Source: Saururus chinensis
Lineage: Eukaryota; Streptophyta; Magnoliopsida; Piperales; Saururaceae
DNA: 64,000 nt
Assembly: GCA_035235625.1 (NCBI GenBank)
Contig: CP141143.1
Span: 41,277,178-41,341,177, forward strand
Direction: 5' to 3'
Shown here: one piece after another, positions 39,761 through 51,694 of the stretch
Layout: the number at the start of each line of letters is the position of its first letter
Position numbering within the stretch: position 1 is the stretch's first letter
Program-made: the position numbers and the translations under genes
Notes under the pieces: generated by a model
The model's input: the letters and a program-made list of their open reading frames with translations, nothing else
Database searches by the model: none
Told to the model about the DNA's origin: nothing

Positions 39761-41417
39761 TCCTCAAGAGTAAGGAAATTTGCACTCCCTTCTGATTATG
39801 TTGTATACCTTCAAGTGTCTGACAAGAATATTGGACTCATTTAAGATGTTATTACATATTCATAGGCTATGTCTAGAGATAACTCTAGCAAATGGTATGA
39901 TGTCATGAAGGATGAGATGACATTTATAGCTGATAATCAAGTCTAGGATCTCGTAGAGTTACTGCAGGGTGTCAGGACTCTTGGCTGCAAATGGGTTTAT
40001 AAGACTAAGTTAGATCCATCTGATAACATTAGTAGATATAAGGCCTGACTTGTAGCCAAAGGTTTTCTTCAGAAAGATGGGGTTGACTATAATAAAAATT
40101 TCTCTCTAGTTTCTACGAAAGATTCATTGAGAGTTATTTTGGCCCTTATAGCTCATTTTGACTTAGAGTTACATCAAATAGATGTCAAGATGGCGTTCTT
40201 GAATGAGGATCTTGAAGAGGAGGTGTTATTGACTCAGCCTGAAGGATTCACATTAGATAAAGGAAGTCATTTGGTTTGTAGACTCAAGAAGTTAATATAC
40301 GGACTGAAACAGACCTCCCGACTATGGTATTTGAAGTTTAACGATGTTATTACTTCATTTGGTTTTAAGGAGTACATTGTTGACCAATGCATATACCTTA
40401 AGGTTAGTGGGAGTCGTTACACGTTTTGGTCTTATATGTTGATGACATTCTACTTACAAGCAGTGACTTAGGGATGTTACATGAGACTAATCAATTTCTT
40501 TCTCAGAACTTTGATATGAAAGATTTAGAAGAGGCATTATGTGTCATAGGGATTGAGATATATCATGATAGATCTAGAAGGATCCTTGGGTTTTCTCAAT
40601 AGGCCTATATCAATAAAGTTTTGAAATGGTTTAACATGGAAAATTGCTCACTTAGTGCAGCTCCTATTGTGAAGGGTGAAAATTTTGGCTTGTTCTAGTG
40701 TCTAAAGAATTCTTTGAAGTTGGAAAGCATGAAGGAAATTCCTTATGCATCAACAGTTGGTAGTATGATGTACTTGGAGGTCTGTACAAGACATTATATT
40801 GCCTTTGCAATGGGAATGTTGGGTAGATACTAGAAAAATCTAGGGTTTGATTATTAGAAAGCTGCAAAGAAGGTTATGAGGTATCTAAAAGGAACGAAGG
40901 ATTACATGCTTACATATAGACATTCTAATCATTTGGAGCTAGTTAGATACACAGATGCAGACTTTGCTAGTTGTGTTGACTCGAAAAAGTTGCATCGAGT
41001 TATATTTTCTTTTTGGTAGGCGATGTTGTCTCTTGGAAAAGTATTAAGCAAACCCTTACAACGTCATTGACTATGGAGGCAAAGTTTATTGTTTGTTATG
41101 AGGGCACCTCACATGCTACTTGGTTGATGAACTTTGTCACACTTACTATTATAGATTCCATATCTAGGCCGTTAGATATGTTCTGTGATAATAGTGTTGT
41201 TGTGTTCTTCACGAAGAACAATAAGAGTGGAAGTCAGAGTAAGCACATCAATATCAAGTATCTTGTTGTTTGGGATCGTGTTAAAGTAGGGATAGTTGTT
41301 ATTGAGCATATAGGTGTTGAGCTTATCGTTGCTGATCCAATGACTAAAGGTTTATCTCCTTCTCTGTTTAAGAGTCATGTGGATCATATGGGTCTTATTA
41401 GCTCATTGTGTATTTGA
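39760..41417 (+). pseudogene. Copia reverse transcriptase and RNase H
   Basis: Reverse transcriptase begins near 39900 (WYDVMKDEM, LGCKWVYKTK). It keeps DVKMAFLNEDLEEEV with a catalytic Asp at about 40180 and LIYGLKQTSRLWYLKFNDVI (40290-40345). The YVDDILL catalytic motif at about 40435 is reached only after a frameshift. RNase H retains YTDADFASCVDSKK (40950), TMEAKFIV (41070) and the typical end SKHINIKYLVVWDRVK, IVADPMTKGLSP (41250-41360). Stops and frameshifts are frequent throughout. Confidence 0.9.
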
Positions 41418-41750
41418 TTTTGCTTATGTACTTCTGGACTTTACTTATTTATCATAGCAATTACAACTTTCTTTTCTCGTGTTATCTCATTTTTTGCACA
41501 CTTAAGTATGAGACAATATTTGCAAAATGATTTCGATTCATTTAATTATGACATTTTGTAAGGTATAAAGTTGCCACATACAATTCAAAGGGTATTATTT
41601 TCTAAAAAATTGTATGTACACACGAAAGTCAGTTTAAAGTTTCCCATTACCCACTTGGTTATTTTTAAATAAATTTTTTTTCTCAAATTTAGTTTAATTG
41701 AGCCAAGTGGGAGATTTTATTCTTTCTATGGCTCAATTGAGAAGTTATGC

Positions 41751-41762
41751 CAAGTGGGAGAA
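41751..41762 (+). other. Polypurine tract of the copia element
   Basis: aagtgggagaat directly before the 3' LTR (TGTTGGG at 41763). This is the typical copia primer for plus-strand DNA synthesis; a similar aagtgggag occurs at 41706. Confidence 0.88.
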
Positions 41763-42158
41763 TGTTGGGCTTGTTTTTGTAATAAAACATCAAGTGGCCC
41801 AACTGTCTCAATTGACACTGTTTTGGGCTTTAAAATTGTATGGGTAATGGGCCTGAGTTTATATACCCATTAAGTTGTGGTTTAAGTAGCAAATCTGAAC
41901 CATTAGATGACCTATGGATGGACGGTTAAGATTCTAGGGTTCTTAACAATGGTGTCCTAGTTTAGTTATAAATACACCATTAGCCATCCTAATTCAATGC
42001 CTTAAGCAAGATTAGTCTCAGTCAAGTTCTAAACCAAAAACTCATTGTGTGATTCTGAAGATGATTTAGTAGAGAAAAGGCTTCATCGAGAGGATTAAGC
42101 TTCATTTAAGGTTTTAATAGCTACAGGTATGCCTAAAACATTGTATTATGTTCTTTCA
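41763..42158 (+). repeat. 3' LTR of the copia element
   Basis: Starts TGTTGGGCTTG and ends TTCTTTCA. It aligns along its whole length with 29648-30045. Confidence 0.93.
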
Positions 42159-42195
42159 AAAAGTAAAATAAAATAAAAATAAAAATAAAAAAGGA

Positions 42196-43215
42196 TAAAC
42201 TATAGCGAAAATTATTTAAATAATAATTTTAAAAAAATAATTACCAAATTAACTAGCTTTGGGAAATATTTACCAAAGTGGTGTTGGTTTTTACCACGTA
42301 GGTGCCAGCCAAGTGCTAGCGCTTGCATAGTTTTTTTTTAATTTTAACTAATTTTGTCCTTTAGAATGATAAAATCAAGTTTAAGTTGATTTCGTCCTCC
42401 TAAAGGATGAAATTTTTTTTCAAAAAAATAAGTAATTTCATCATTTGAAACAACAAAATCACAGGAGGGAGGAAACTACCTTTAAGGTGATCACCAAATT
42501 TAGCGCTAACTTCATATGTGGGTCTTTACAAACCCATATAGAACTTAAGTCACTTAGTGTCTTCATTTGTGAGGACTTCCACTAGAAGCTTCATGTGCCA
42601 ACCGAAAAAAATTAGCATTGCAAGAGATGCAGGAGATATCTTTGGATATGGGTGAGGCAAAGAGGAGCTAGTAGTCGGGAGAAGTATCGATAAGGCGGTT
42701 TTGTCTATGAAATTGCTGGGTTCCATAAAATTTGAATAAAACTTGTCAAAAGGGATGAGAATCAGCCAGAATGAGCCGGGGTAGCCTTCAACAATTTTCT
42801 GAAAGAGGGGAACTTGCAGGGGTGGTATCACAGACCAAATTGGATGTGTGACCAAAATTTCCGTCAGTCGGAGTTGCCAGGAGATGCAGACGGATCAGAA
42901 ATTGTTTCATCAAGGACACTTCTTTCAGAAAATGACTGATCCACTTTAGAATGGGAGTTTATTTGGCTTTGTGGAATCTGCTAGCACGTCCCTCCTTGAT
43001 TTCGTCTTAGCAAATAAAACATGAAAGATATGGAGATTATTTTCGGTAACATTCGTGGGTGCTAAACAATGGTCAAAACAAAACTAACTTAAAGATAGTT
43101 TCCTCCCAATTAATCACTTAATGTTTTTTTAAATAATTTCATCAAAATCAACTTAAACTACTACACAGGCGCCCTGGCTGGTATACCACTTAAAATTCTT
43201 TTTTTAAAATAAATT
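42196..43215. mobile_element. TIR element with hairpin repeats
   Basis: The left end (tatagcgaaaattatttaaa, tttgggaaatatttaccaaagtgg) matches the inverted right end of the neighbouring element at 52430. The right end near 43160-43215 (tggtataccacttaaaattc) is a weaker inverted match. Between them are three gatttcgtc..gacgaaatc-like dyads (42350-42461) and a segment (42480-43080) with an open minus-strand frame (42550-42855) that I do not recognise and that may be a captured gene piece. Confidence 0.5.
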
Positions 43216-43330
43216 AATTTAATAATTAATAATTTTAAAAAAATAATTAACAAATCGACCCACTTTGGGAAATATTTCCTAAAGTAGTGTTGGTTTTGGC
43301 CACGCAAGCGCCAACGAAATAGCTGGTGCC

Positions 43331-44762
43331 TGATCATTTATAATTAAACCATTTGCAAGTGTACAAAGTAATTGTACTAGGATAAATATTTAAGGGTTGT
43401 CGAACCTCAGGGACGGATAAATTATCACTAAATCTAAAGAGTAATTTGCTGATTGAAAACTAAAACAAACTTAAACTTAAATTAAGCAAAAGAAAGAAAT
43501 CAACTAGTTTAAAAACAATAGATTAATTCGATGGAATTTACTTAGGAAATTGAATCCACTATAGAACCATAACAATTCCTTAACTTTTAATCTAAATCTA
43601 GTGTGAATATGAACAAGTATTCTCAGCTACAAGCTAGAATTACTTCAAAAAGAATCATTAATTAACTTCCATGGCATGAACTATCTTCTTCAATAGCACC
43701 GATCATCTACACTAAACTAGCTATAGGCATGACCCGTCTAATCTTAGTATAACTCATCCAAGTCATTAATTATCTAAACATTAAAACTATTGTATGACCA
43801 TCTCATCTAAATCACAGAAATTAGAATCGATGCAAATATCAAAACTACATCAATCTATCATCTACAAGACAATAAATCAACATAGATTTGAATAAACATG
43901 AAAAGCTCTTCCATTAAAAAGGAAATCCATATCATACAATTGTCATCATTCACAACTAAGATCTAAATTAAAAAGAAAAGAAACTAAAACTTATCTATAG
44001 CTTCATCAACTCCTAAGTAAAAGAAAAGTCTAGCCTTCCATGGTAGAAGAAAGCACTTGAATCTCCATTGAAAGCTTTGAGTTCTCTTCCATCTTCTTCT
44101 TCCTTTTTCTCCTCATAAAATCTATTGGAAATCCCCCAATTTTAAGCCAAATATGTCTTTTTATAGGCATAAGTTCCGTAGGAAGAAGTCCAATATGAAA
44201 AGGATTGAAATTTGGGTCAAACTAAGAAACTCCACGTTATGCCATTCGAACGCCCTGCATGCCCGTTCGAACGCTTATACTGAGTTTTTCTTCAAAATCA
44301 CGTTATCCCGTTCGAACGCCCTGCAGCCCGTTCGAACGGCTACAGTGTTTCTACAATCTGGACAGTTTTCCTGGACAGTCCATATTCTGTTCATTAAGTT
44401 TTTTTTCATGTCCATATTAGTTTCCAACTTGTTTATAACTCCGAAACGTTGTCCAAATCACTTTAAAGCATGTCAAGACTATTTTTAATCATTTCAAACA
44501 TCGTCCAAGTACTTCGATAAGCGCACTTTTCCTACAAAATATAAAATATCATACTTTAGACATGTAGAAAGTAACTAAAATTCCATCTTGATTTAAATAC
44601 ATGTCTAAACAACTAATAACTACAAAATTATTAATAATTAAACTAAAATACTAATATCTATCATAATCTAAATAAACCATAATTAACTCTAAATTAACCT
44701 AATCTATACTAGCAAATAAGGTAAAAAGGCATATAAAATAGATATAGATTTCATACTTATCA
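43331..44762 (-). repeat. 3' LTR of the Athila-type element
   Basis: Starts TGATCATTTATAATT and ends CATACTTATCA. It contains four TTCGAACG-type palindromes in two pairs (44245-44271 and 44311-44336). The ORF across 44153-44488 is repeated in the other LTR and is not a gene. Confidence 0.96.
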
Positions 44763-44775
44763 AATACCCCCAAAC
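44751..44775 (-). other. Polypurine tract and LTR junction
   Basis: On the minus strand, TTTGGGGGTATT precedes the LTR start TGATAAGTATG, the usual Athila arrangement that primes plus-strand synthesis. Confidence 0.88.
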
Positions 44776-46506
44776 CTATATTTTGCTAGTCCTCGAGCAA
44801 AACAAAAACAAAGTAAAAGAACTAATCTTGAAAAATAAATAAAAGCCACTTTCGTAGGGAATCACGATTGCATTTAGCGTATGCAACAAGCCTTTAAACC
44901 CCTAGGTGTCCCTAGTTGGACGAGTTGTGTCTCGTGAGGGTTTGCAGTAATGATACCCACAAACATCTAAACCTAAGAAAATAAAACAAACAAACAAGAA
45001 AACAAAAATTTGAAAAACAATCTTCTCTTAAAAACACATAACTATTTTTAAAAAGAACCAACCATAAATACTTGAAACAAGTAAACAATTAAGATCTGAT
45101 CACTTTCAAGTAAGGAATAATCCATTCTATAACCTCATTTTAGAAATAATTGTGCAACTACATATATACATTTCAAAAACATAAAGTGTAGAAACTTTAT
45201 AGTCATATGATTTCATTCTTTATTAACAAGCATATCTTATGTGACCCATTAACCAAACTCATTAAAGTTCACTAACTCAAAAATATAACAATGACAATCT
45301 TTCATCCTTAACATCTCATAATAAACCCTCATGTAATAAGCCTTCAAATTTCAATTAAATTTAGGGAATAAGAGCATAATATACATCAAAATATGACTTG
45401 TGCAATACTTAGTTCTATTAAGCTTTCTAAATAGTCCATGTAACAAGCGTTAGGCCAGTGTCCCTAATCTAGTTGGCTCAAGGCACTAGGTGTTGAAACA
45501 CCCCTCAGGCTTAATAACTCGAACTATAAAGGCTACAGAACCAAGCAAGTCATAAAAGAATTTATCTCAACTTTTCACCTTTTGACGCGATCCCTTATAC
45601 TTGCCTAGGCACAAGGTCCGGTTACTCAGTAAAAAGAGAAACAAACCTTTATATATTTTTTTTTATCAATTTTTTTTTCATTCAATTTTTTTTTAACTTT
45701 TTTTTTCATTTTTTTTTCACACACTTATCCCATTTTTTTTTCAAATAAAAGCTAAGCATAAAGATCTATCATAAAATATTAAAAATTACTCAATTGCCAA
45801 GTTTTCAAAAATATATATGCTCAGTTAAAGATATCTCACTAAGATTACAAGTAATAAATCATAAAATTATATTCCTACAAGTTTCAAGTGTGTGAAATGT
45901 GATTTAAAAATATAAGCACAATTATCCAAGATAATGAAAATAAAATAGAAATTACTCACTCAATCCTTTTCATCACTTAATTAATTACTTGAAATTGATC
46001 TCTTTAAAAACAAACATATGTTTTTAAAAGAAAATAAGCGATAAAACCCACTTAAAAGTAAACAAAAGAAAAATAAAAAAAATATTCTAAAACATCCTAA
46101 AAGAAAAATAAGAAATAAAAATATATTTCTACACCCCCAAACCTAAACTGAACATTGTCCTCAATGTTAAAGAAAATAAATACTACAATGACAAGAATAA
46201 GTAAAAGAGGGAAAGAAAGATATCACCTGCAAGCATAATTAAGCCACTAATCTGAAAATGTACATAGGATTGGAGAAAAGAAATAAATATAAGTGATGAG
46301 CATTTCCCCAAACCTAAAGTATTATATCCCATAACAGAAGATAAAGTATAATGAGAAAAAAAACTCAGAAAATAAGTAAATAAAGCCTAAATGAAGCAAA
46401 GAAAATAAACAAAAGGAAGGAAAAAAATATCAAAAACATGGGTTGCCTCCCAAGAAGCGCTAAGTTTATTGTCTTCAGCCAGACATTGCCAACATTCTCA
46501 AATATA
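44776..46506 (-). other. Non-coding interior of the Athila-type element
   Basis: AT-rich, with poly-T/poly-A runs (45640-45740) and no polymerase, integrase or envelope-like motif. In autonomous Athila elements reverse transcriptase and integrase lie between protease and this end; here they are absent. Confidence 0.75.
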
Positions 46507-47562
46507 TCAGGGCGGCTGGTAAATATTAGCATTGGCTCTTCTCTTAAGTCTCCAAAAAGATGATGTAGAAAAATTAGAAGGCATGACTTGATTATGGGCT
46601 GATGCTACAAAAGATGGACCTCTATCATAAGCATCAAATCTAAAATTGTCTACCATAAAACATTCAGTATTAGAAGTTGCAGGCAAATGGTTAGACACAT
46701 CAAAAACATTCAGTTGCACTTTCATGTTCCCAAAAGTCATCTCCATTACCCCCGTCCTACAATTTATGCATGCATTAGCTGTGGCAAGAAAAGGACGACC
46801 TAGAATGATAGGAATCTGATATGTGGGGTTGGCACCGGTTTCCATATCTAAAACAATAAAATCAACAGAGAAAAAGAACCGGTCAACCTTCACTAAGACA
46901 TCCTCAATGACTCCTCGAGTCTTACGCACAGAATGATCGGCTAGCTGCAAGGTAACTGATGTAGGCTGCAATTCACCTAACCCTAGTTTCTCATACACCG
47001 AGTAAGGGAGTAGATTGACACTCGCACCAAGGTCAAGGAGGGCTCTATGGATGGAGTGATGGCCTATGACACAAGAAATAGTGGGCACTCCAGGGTCCTT
47101 ATACTTAGGTGGGGTGTCAAACTTCAAAAGAGAGCTAACTTGCTCGGTGAGAAAGACCTTCTTAGACACATGGGTCTTGGATTTACGCTTATGAGTGCAT
47201 AGGTCTTTGAGGAACTTAGCATAAGCAGGGATTTGCTTAATGGCTTCTAAGAGGGGGAGATTAATTTGGACTTGTTTGAAAGTCTCAAGAATCTCATCAG
47301 TCCTAGCTGTGCTCTTTCTAAATGGTGGGGTTATGTCAAGACACTGCGGGAAAGGTGCCTTAGGGATATAAGATCCATCGGAAGAGGTCTTAGACTGTGG
47401 CTTTGAGGAAGGGGAAGGAGATACAAACTCCTTCTCATGTGGTGCACTAACTTCTACTTGAGGTTCATTAGGGGCTGCCCTCTCTAACTCCTCACTCCTA
47501 TCATCTGTCACTAGTGTCCCCCCAACACTCTTGTCAACAATCCTCCCACTCCTAAGGGTCAT
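46507..47562 (-). CDS. Athila-type aspartic protease region of Gag-Pro
   Basis: An open frame of 351 residues. It starts MTLRSGRIVDKS, the usual opening of this segment, then a Ser/Pro-rich linker. FKQVQINLPLLEAIKQIPAY and KFLKDLCTHKRK (about residues 95-125) follow. The protease active site, ALLDLGASVNLLPYSVYEKL (about 177-196), has the Athila-typical DLGAS in place of DTGA. ILGRPFLATANACINCRTG (about 255-273) is the flap and second conserved region. The protease would mature Gag. Upstream the frame is separated from gag by in-frame stops near 47640-47690, so the original ORF was longer. The frame closes 1.7 kb from the 3' LTR with no polymerase following. Confidence 0.85.
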   Translation of the reverse strand: MTLRSGRIVDKSVGGTLVTDDRSEELERAAPNEPQVEVSAPHEKEFVSPSPSSKPQSKTSSDGSYIPKAPFPQCLDITPPFRKSTARTDEILETFKQVQINLPLLEAIKQIPAYAKFLKDLCTHKRKSKTHVSKKVFLTEQVSSLLKFDTPPKYKDPGVPTISCVIGHHSIHRALLDLGASVNLLPYSVYEKLGLGELQPTSVTLQLADHSVRKTRGVIEDVLVKVDRFFFSVDFIVLDMETGANPTYQIPIILGRPFLATANACINCRTGVMEMTFGNMKVQLNVFDVSNHLPATSNTECFMVDNFRFDAYDRGPSFVASAHNQVMPSNFSTSSFWRLKRRANANIYQPP

Positions 47563-47856
47563 TATGGAATTAAATTGTGCATTAGAGGGAGGAGCTCCCT
47601 CTACCTGAAATTGACCTTTAGGGTTTGGTAGGGGTTAACTTGGCAACGTCCCCATCTCTCTCTTGTTAATAACATTAGCTAGTTGTCCAATTTAGGCTTC
47701 TAACTTTTCTATAGATTGTGTGTGAGAGTGGAGGAGTTGGGATTGAGATTGAAGGCCTTGTAAGGCACTCAAGACCTTTTCTTCAAAACTTGGACTCCTA
47801 TTGGATTGGACATATGGAGGTTGCACTTGAGGTTGGTGGATAGGGGCTGGTAGGAC
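47563..47856 (-). pseudogene. Gag-protease linker with stops
   Basis: Minus-strand reading retains the coiled segment LQGLQSQSQLLHSHTQSIEKL and IGQLANVINKREMGTLPS, typical of Athila Gag just before protease. In-frame stops lie near 47688 and 47637, so the Gag-Pro frame is broken here. Confidence 0.7.
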
Positions 47857-49097
47857 TTAGAATGGTTGCCTAGGGAGTTGGTTACCCATAACCCCTTGGT
47901 TTTGTGTCTGCCAAGAAAAGTTAGGATGATTCCTCCACCCAGGGTTATATGTATTTAAAAATAGATTGTTCTCAGGCCTAGGGAAGGATTGGGTGGCATT
48001 CACATGATCTTGGACAAGCTCAGGAAATTGAGAGGCAGAGGGGCACTCAATGATAGTATGGGCTGGGCTAAGGCATATTATGCATGCATCTTGAGTGAAG
48101 GGAGTGGGCTGATGGGTTGAAGTCATAAGGAGGTCCAGCTTCCTACTCAAAGTATCAACTTTGGAGGAGAGGTCTAATGGGTTTTTGACTTCATACAAGC
48201 CACCCCTAGAGGGGGCATTGTTTAAGGTAGATAATCCACTCTCATTTCTATTCAATGCAGCATGTTGAAGAGAATTTTTACTCAAGTTCTCAAAAAGTTT
48301 CCATGCCTCATTTTCATTTTTTAACAAAAAGGTACCCCCACAACTTGCATCAACAAGATGACGGTTTTGTTCAGTATGACCCTCATAAAACATTGCATTA
48401 ATTGCCACTTAGGGACAACATGATGAGGACACCTCCTAAGAAGGTCCTTAAGTCTATCCCAACTCTCATAGAACTGTTCAGTGGGAAGTTGGGCAAAAGT
48501 GGTTATGACCTTTCTCATTTGGTTGGTCTTACCTATGGGGAAGTACTTTTTAAGGAACTCTTGTTGCATTTGGGCCCATGTTGTGATAGTGTTTGGCTCT
48601 AATGAGTGAAGCCATTCCTTAGCCTTATCTTTCAATGTGAAAGGAAAAAGGCGAAGTTTAACAGCTTCATCAGTTAAATTTGAGAGCTTAAAAGTTGTGC
48701 ATAGTTCTAAGAAGTCATCTAGGTGCCTATACGGGTTTTCATTATTAAGCCCATAAAAGGATGGAAGCATTTGAATGACATTGGGCTTAATTTCATAATT
48801 TTGAGCAGCGGCCGCCGGCAACCTAATGCATGAAGGAGATGTGTACTCATTGGGAGTGTAATACTCCCTTAGAGCTTTGAGTGGTGCATCTACTAACTGA
48901 TGTTCAGCCATGATGGGGCTAGAAGTAGTGTGGGTGGAGGAATTGGTGGGAGAGTTTGGGGGTGCAGGGATGTAGGTCGAGGGCAACTCAGCTCTCCTAG
49001 ATGTCCGCTCAGGCTCAAGGTCAAATGGTACTAATCGGGGAAGTAAGGAGCGACGACCACGCATACACCACAAATACACCACAAATACACCACACAA
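47857..49097 (-). pseudogene. Athila-type gag, one frameshift
   Basis: The first part, 49097-48400, gives LVDAPLKALREYYTP, IKPNVIQMLPSFYGLNNENP, YRHLDDFLELCTTFKLS and KEWLHSLEPNTITTW, the classic retrotransposon Gag core. The probable start is MAEHQLVDAPLK at about 48911; the longer upstream reading is unlikely. Near 48400 the frame shifts by one base in caattaatgcaatg and continues to 47857 with NAMFYEGHTEQNRHLVDASC, GGTF and a zinc knuckle CIICLSPAHTIIEC that keeps CX2CX4HX4C spacing. Apart from this shift and the later stops it is well preserved, in line with its recent insertion. Confidence 0.88.
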
Positions 49098-49372
49098 TTT
49101 TAAGTGTAAAAAGGGGAAGAATAAGCAAAACTAACTAAGAAAAGAACTAAAAATAAAGGGAGAAAATGATCTTGCAAACTGAAGAGAAGCATTATGCTTG
49201 TCAATGTCCACTTGTGGCCACAAGTGTCGAGAGCACGATCTTCAACTCAGCCTACAAAATCAAATTAAAAAAAATGGTAAGAAACTAAGAATTAACCTAA
49301 AACCTAAAGTAAGCTGAATCTAAATTAGATAAAATTACCCTAATACTAATTTAGTAACAAATCAACACCGTC

Positions 49373-49391
49373 TCCGGCAACGGCGCCAAAA
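49373..49391 (-). other. Primer-binding site, tRNA-Asp type
   Basis: The complement reads TGGCGCCGTTGCCGGAGAC, the primer site typical of Athila elements, a few bases inside the 5' LTR. Confidence 0.93.
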
Positions 49392-49394
49392 ACT

Positions 49395-50826
49395 TGATCG
49401 TTTATAATTAAACCCTTTGCAAGTGTACAAGGTAATTGTACTAGGATAAATATTTAAGGGTTGTCGAACCTCAGGGATGGATAAATTATCACTAAATCTA
49501 AAGAGTAATTTGCTGATTGAAAACTAAAACAAACTTAAACTTAAATTAAGCAAAAGAAAGAAATCAACTAGTTTAAAAACAAGAGATTAATTCGATGGAA
49601 TTTACTTAGGAAATTGAATCCACTATAGAACCATAACAATTCTTTAACTTTTAATCTAAATCTAGTGTGAATATGAACAAGTATTCTCAGCTACAAGCTA
49701 GAATTACTTCAAAAAGAATCATTAATTAACTTCCATGACATGAACTATCTTCTTCAATAGCACCGATCATCTACACTAAACTAGCTATAGGCATGACCCG
49801 TCTAATCTTAGTATAACTCATCCAAGTCATTAATTATCTGAACATTAAAACTATTGTATGACCATCTCATCTAAATCACAGAAATTAGAATCGATGCAAA
49901 TATCAAAACTACATCAATCTATCATCTACAAGACAATAAATCAACATAGATTTGAATAAACATGAAAAGCTCTTCCATTAAAAAGGAAATCCATATCATA
50001 CAATTGTCATCATTCACAACTGAGATCTAAATTAAAAAGAAAAGAAACTGAAACTTATCTATAGCTTCATCAACTCCTAAGTAAAAGAAAAGTCTAGCCT
50101 TCCATGGTAGAAGAAAGCACTTGAATCTCCATTGAAAGCTTTGAGTTCTCTTCCATCTTCTTCTTCCTTTTTCTCCTCATAAAATCTATTGGAAATCCCC
50201 CAATTTTAAGCCAAATATGTCTTTTTATAGACATAAGTTCCGTAGGAAGAAGTCCAATATGAAAAGGATTGAAATTTGGGTCAAACTAAGAAACTCCACG
50301 TTATGCCGTTCGAACGCCCTGCATGCACGTTCGAACGCTTATACTGAGTTTTTCTTCAAAATCACATTATCCCGTTCGAACGCCCTGCAGCCCGTTCGAA
50401 CGGCTACAGTGTTTCTGCAATCTGGACAATTTTCCTGGACAATCCATATTCTGTTCATTAAGTTTTTTTTCATGTCCATATTAGTTTCCAACTTGTTTAT
50501 AACTCCGAAACGTTGTCCAAATCACTTTAAAGCATGTCAAGACTATTTTTAATCATTTCAAACATTGTCCAAGTACTTCAATAAGCGCACTTTTCCTACA
50601 AAATATAAAATATCATACTTTAGACATGTAGAAAGTAACTAAAATTCCATCTTGATTTAAATACATGTCTAAACAACTAATAACTACAAAATTATTAATA
50701 ATTAAACTAAAATACTAATATCTATCTTAATCTAAATAAACCATAATTAACTCTAAATTAACTTAATCTATACTAGCAAATAAGGTAAAAAGGCATATAA
50801 AATAGATATAGATTTCATACTTATCA
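49395..50826 (-). repeat. 5' LTR of the Athila-type element
   Basis: Same length as 43331-44762, about 20 differences by eye. It ends CATACTTATCA, then the GTGCC duplication. The palindrome pairs are retained at 50309-50335 and about 50376-50401. Confidence 0.96.
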
Positions 50827-50860
50827 GTGCCTGCGTGGCTTTTTTTAAAAAAATTTAACT

Positions 50861-51008
50861 GATTTCATCCTTTAGAACGATGAAATTAAGTTTAAGTTGA
50901 TTTTGTCGTTCAAAAGGACGAAATTATATTAAAACAAATTAAGTAATTTCGTCCTTTAGAAGGACGAAATCACGTTAGTTAATTTTGCCCTTCTAAAGAA
51001 CGAAATCA
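50861..51008. repeat. Left hairpin array of the TIR element
   Basis: Four consecutive imperfect palindromes (50861-50887, 50899-50925, 50945-50971, 50981-51008), each of the form gatttcgtc, a 7-9 base centre, gacgaaatc. They are spaced about 38-45 bases apart and joined by aagtttaagtt-like linkers. Confidence 0.85.
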
Positions 51009-51690
51009 TATGAATTTAAAAATAATACCGTAGAAGTAAAATTCCTTAAACTGCAAGGTATATTTCCTACTAGTAAATTAACCAGCCATATAAATGATTG
51101 ATATATTACCTTGATAGAACATTTGTCATTTTCCGTCATTAAAAAAATAAAAAAATAGAAATAAAAAAAAATTAATGTGCATGGCAACAATGCTGCCATA
51201 TTGGTGAAGGGTATATAAGGGGATTTAATATGTCTGAAACTGTCGTGAATTAATCAATGGATTCCTCTAAAGTAAACTTGAGTTGGGAAAAAAAACTTGC
51301 ATTTAAGGTTATCTAGAAGTTGGTGAAAGGTACTCTTGGAGGCACAATAATCTTGCCCATGGAACTAAGGAAAAAATTTACTCCATATAACTGTTCCAAA
51401 TTTCGAACTAACGAAAATTATGTCTCCGTCAATGCTCACCATCGCAGAGGTAAATATGAGGTGATTTCATCGTTCAAAACGACGAAATCACCCTCCTTAC
51501 ACCAATTTTTACAGATTTGTACAGTGAACATAACTACAAGATTTAATTTTTTTAAATCCTCCATATCCACCCTCCTCTTCTTGCTCACCTCTATCGGATG
51601 CACCCCTTCTAAATGCAGGCCCGGTTTTAACATGGTAGACCCACCATTCCGGAAGCTAGTTGGCGGCAGGAAGGTCTAAAGAGTGAGCCA
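51009..51690. other. Unassigned interior of the TIR element
   Basis: AT-rich, then mixed sequence with one isolated hairpin (51463-51489, gatttcatc..gacgaaatc). A plus-strand frame at 51320-51679 has no known domain; it could be a captured piece of another gene. Confidence 0.4.
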
Positions 51691-51694
51691 CTAT

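Larger units (their letters stand above)
43331..50826 (-). mobile_element. Athila-type gypsy element lacking polymerase genes
   Basis: Two LTRs of 1432 bases each, TG..CA ends, and target duplication GTGCC on both sides (43326-43330, 50827-50831). An aspartate-tRNA primer site and a TTTGGGGGTATT polypurine tract define the minus-strand orientation. The interior (4.6 kb) holds gag and protease only; no reverse transcriptase, RNase H or integrase motif is visible. The LTRs differ at only about 20 positions by eye, mostly transitions, so the insertion is recent compared with everything around it. It must have been mobilised by another element. Confidence 0.95.

Noticed and set aside
44153-44488. 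111-codon ORF present twice (also 50217-50552)
   Set aside because: It lies wholly in both LTRs of the Athila-type element and has no domain; it is an LTR by-product.
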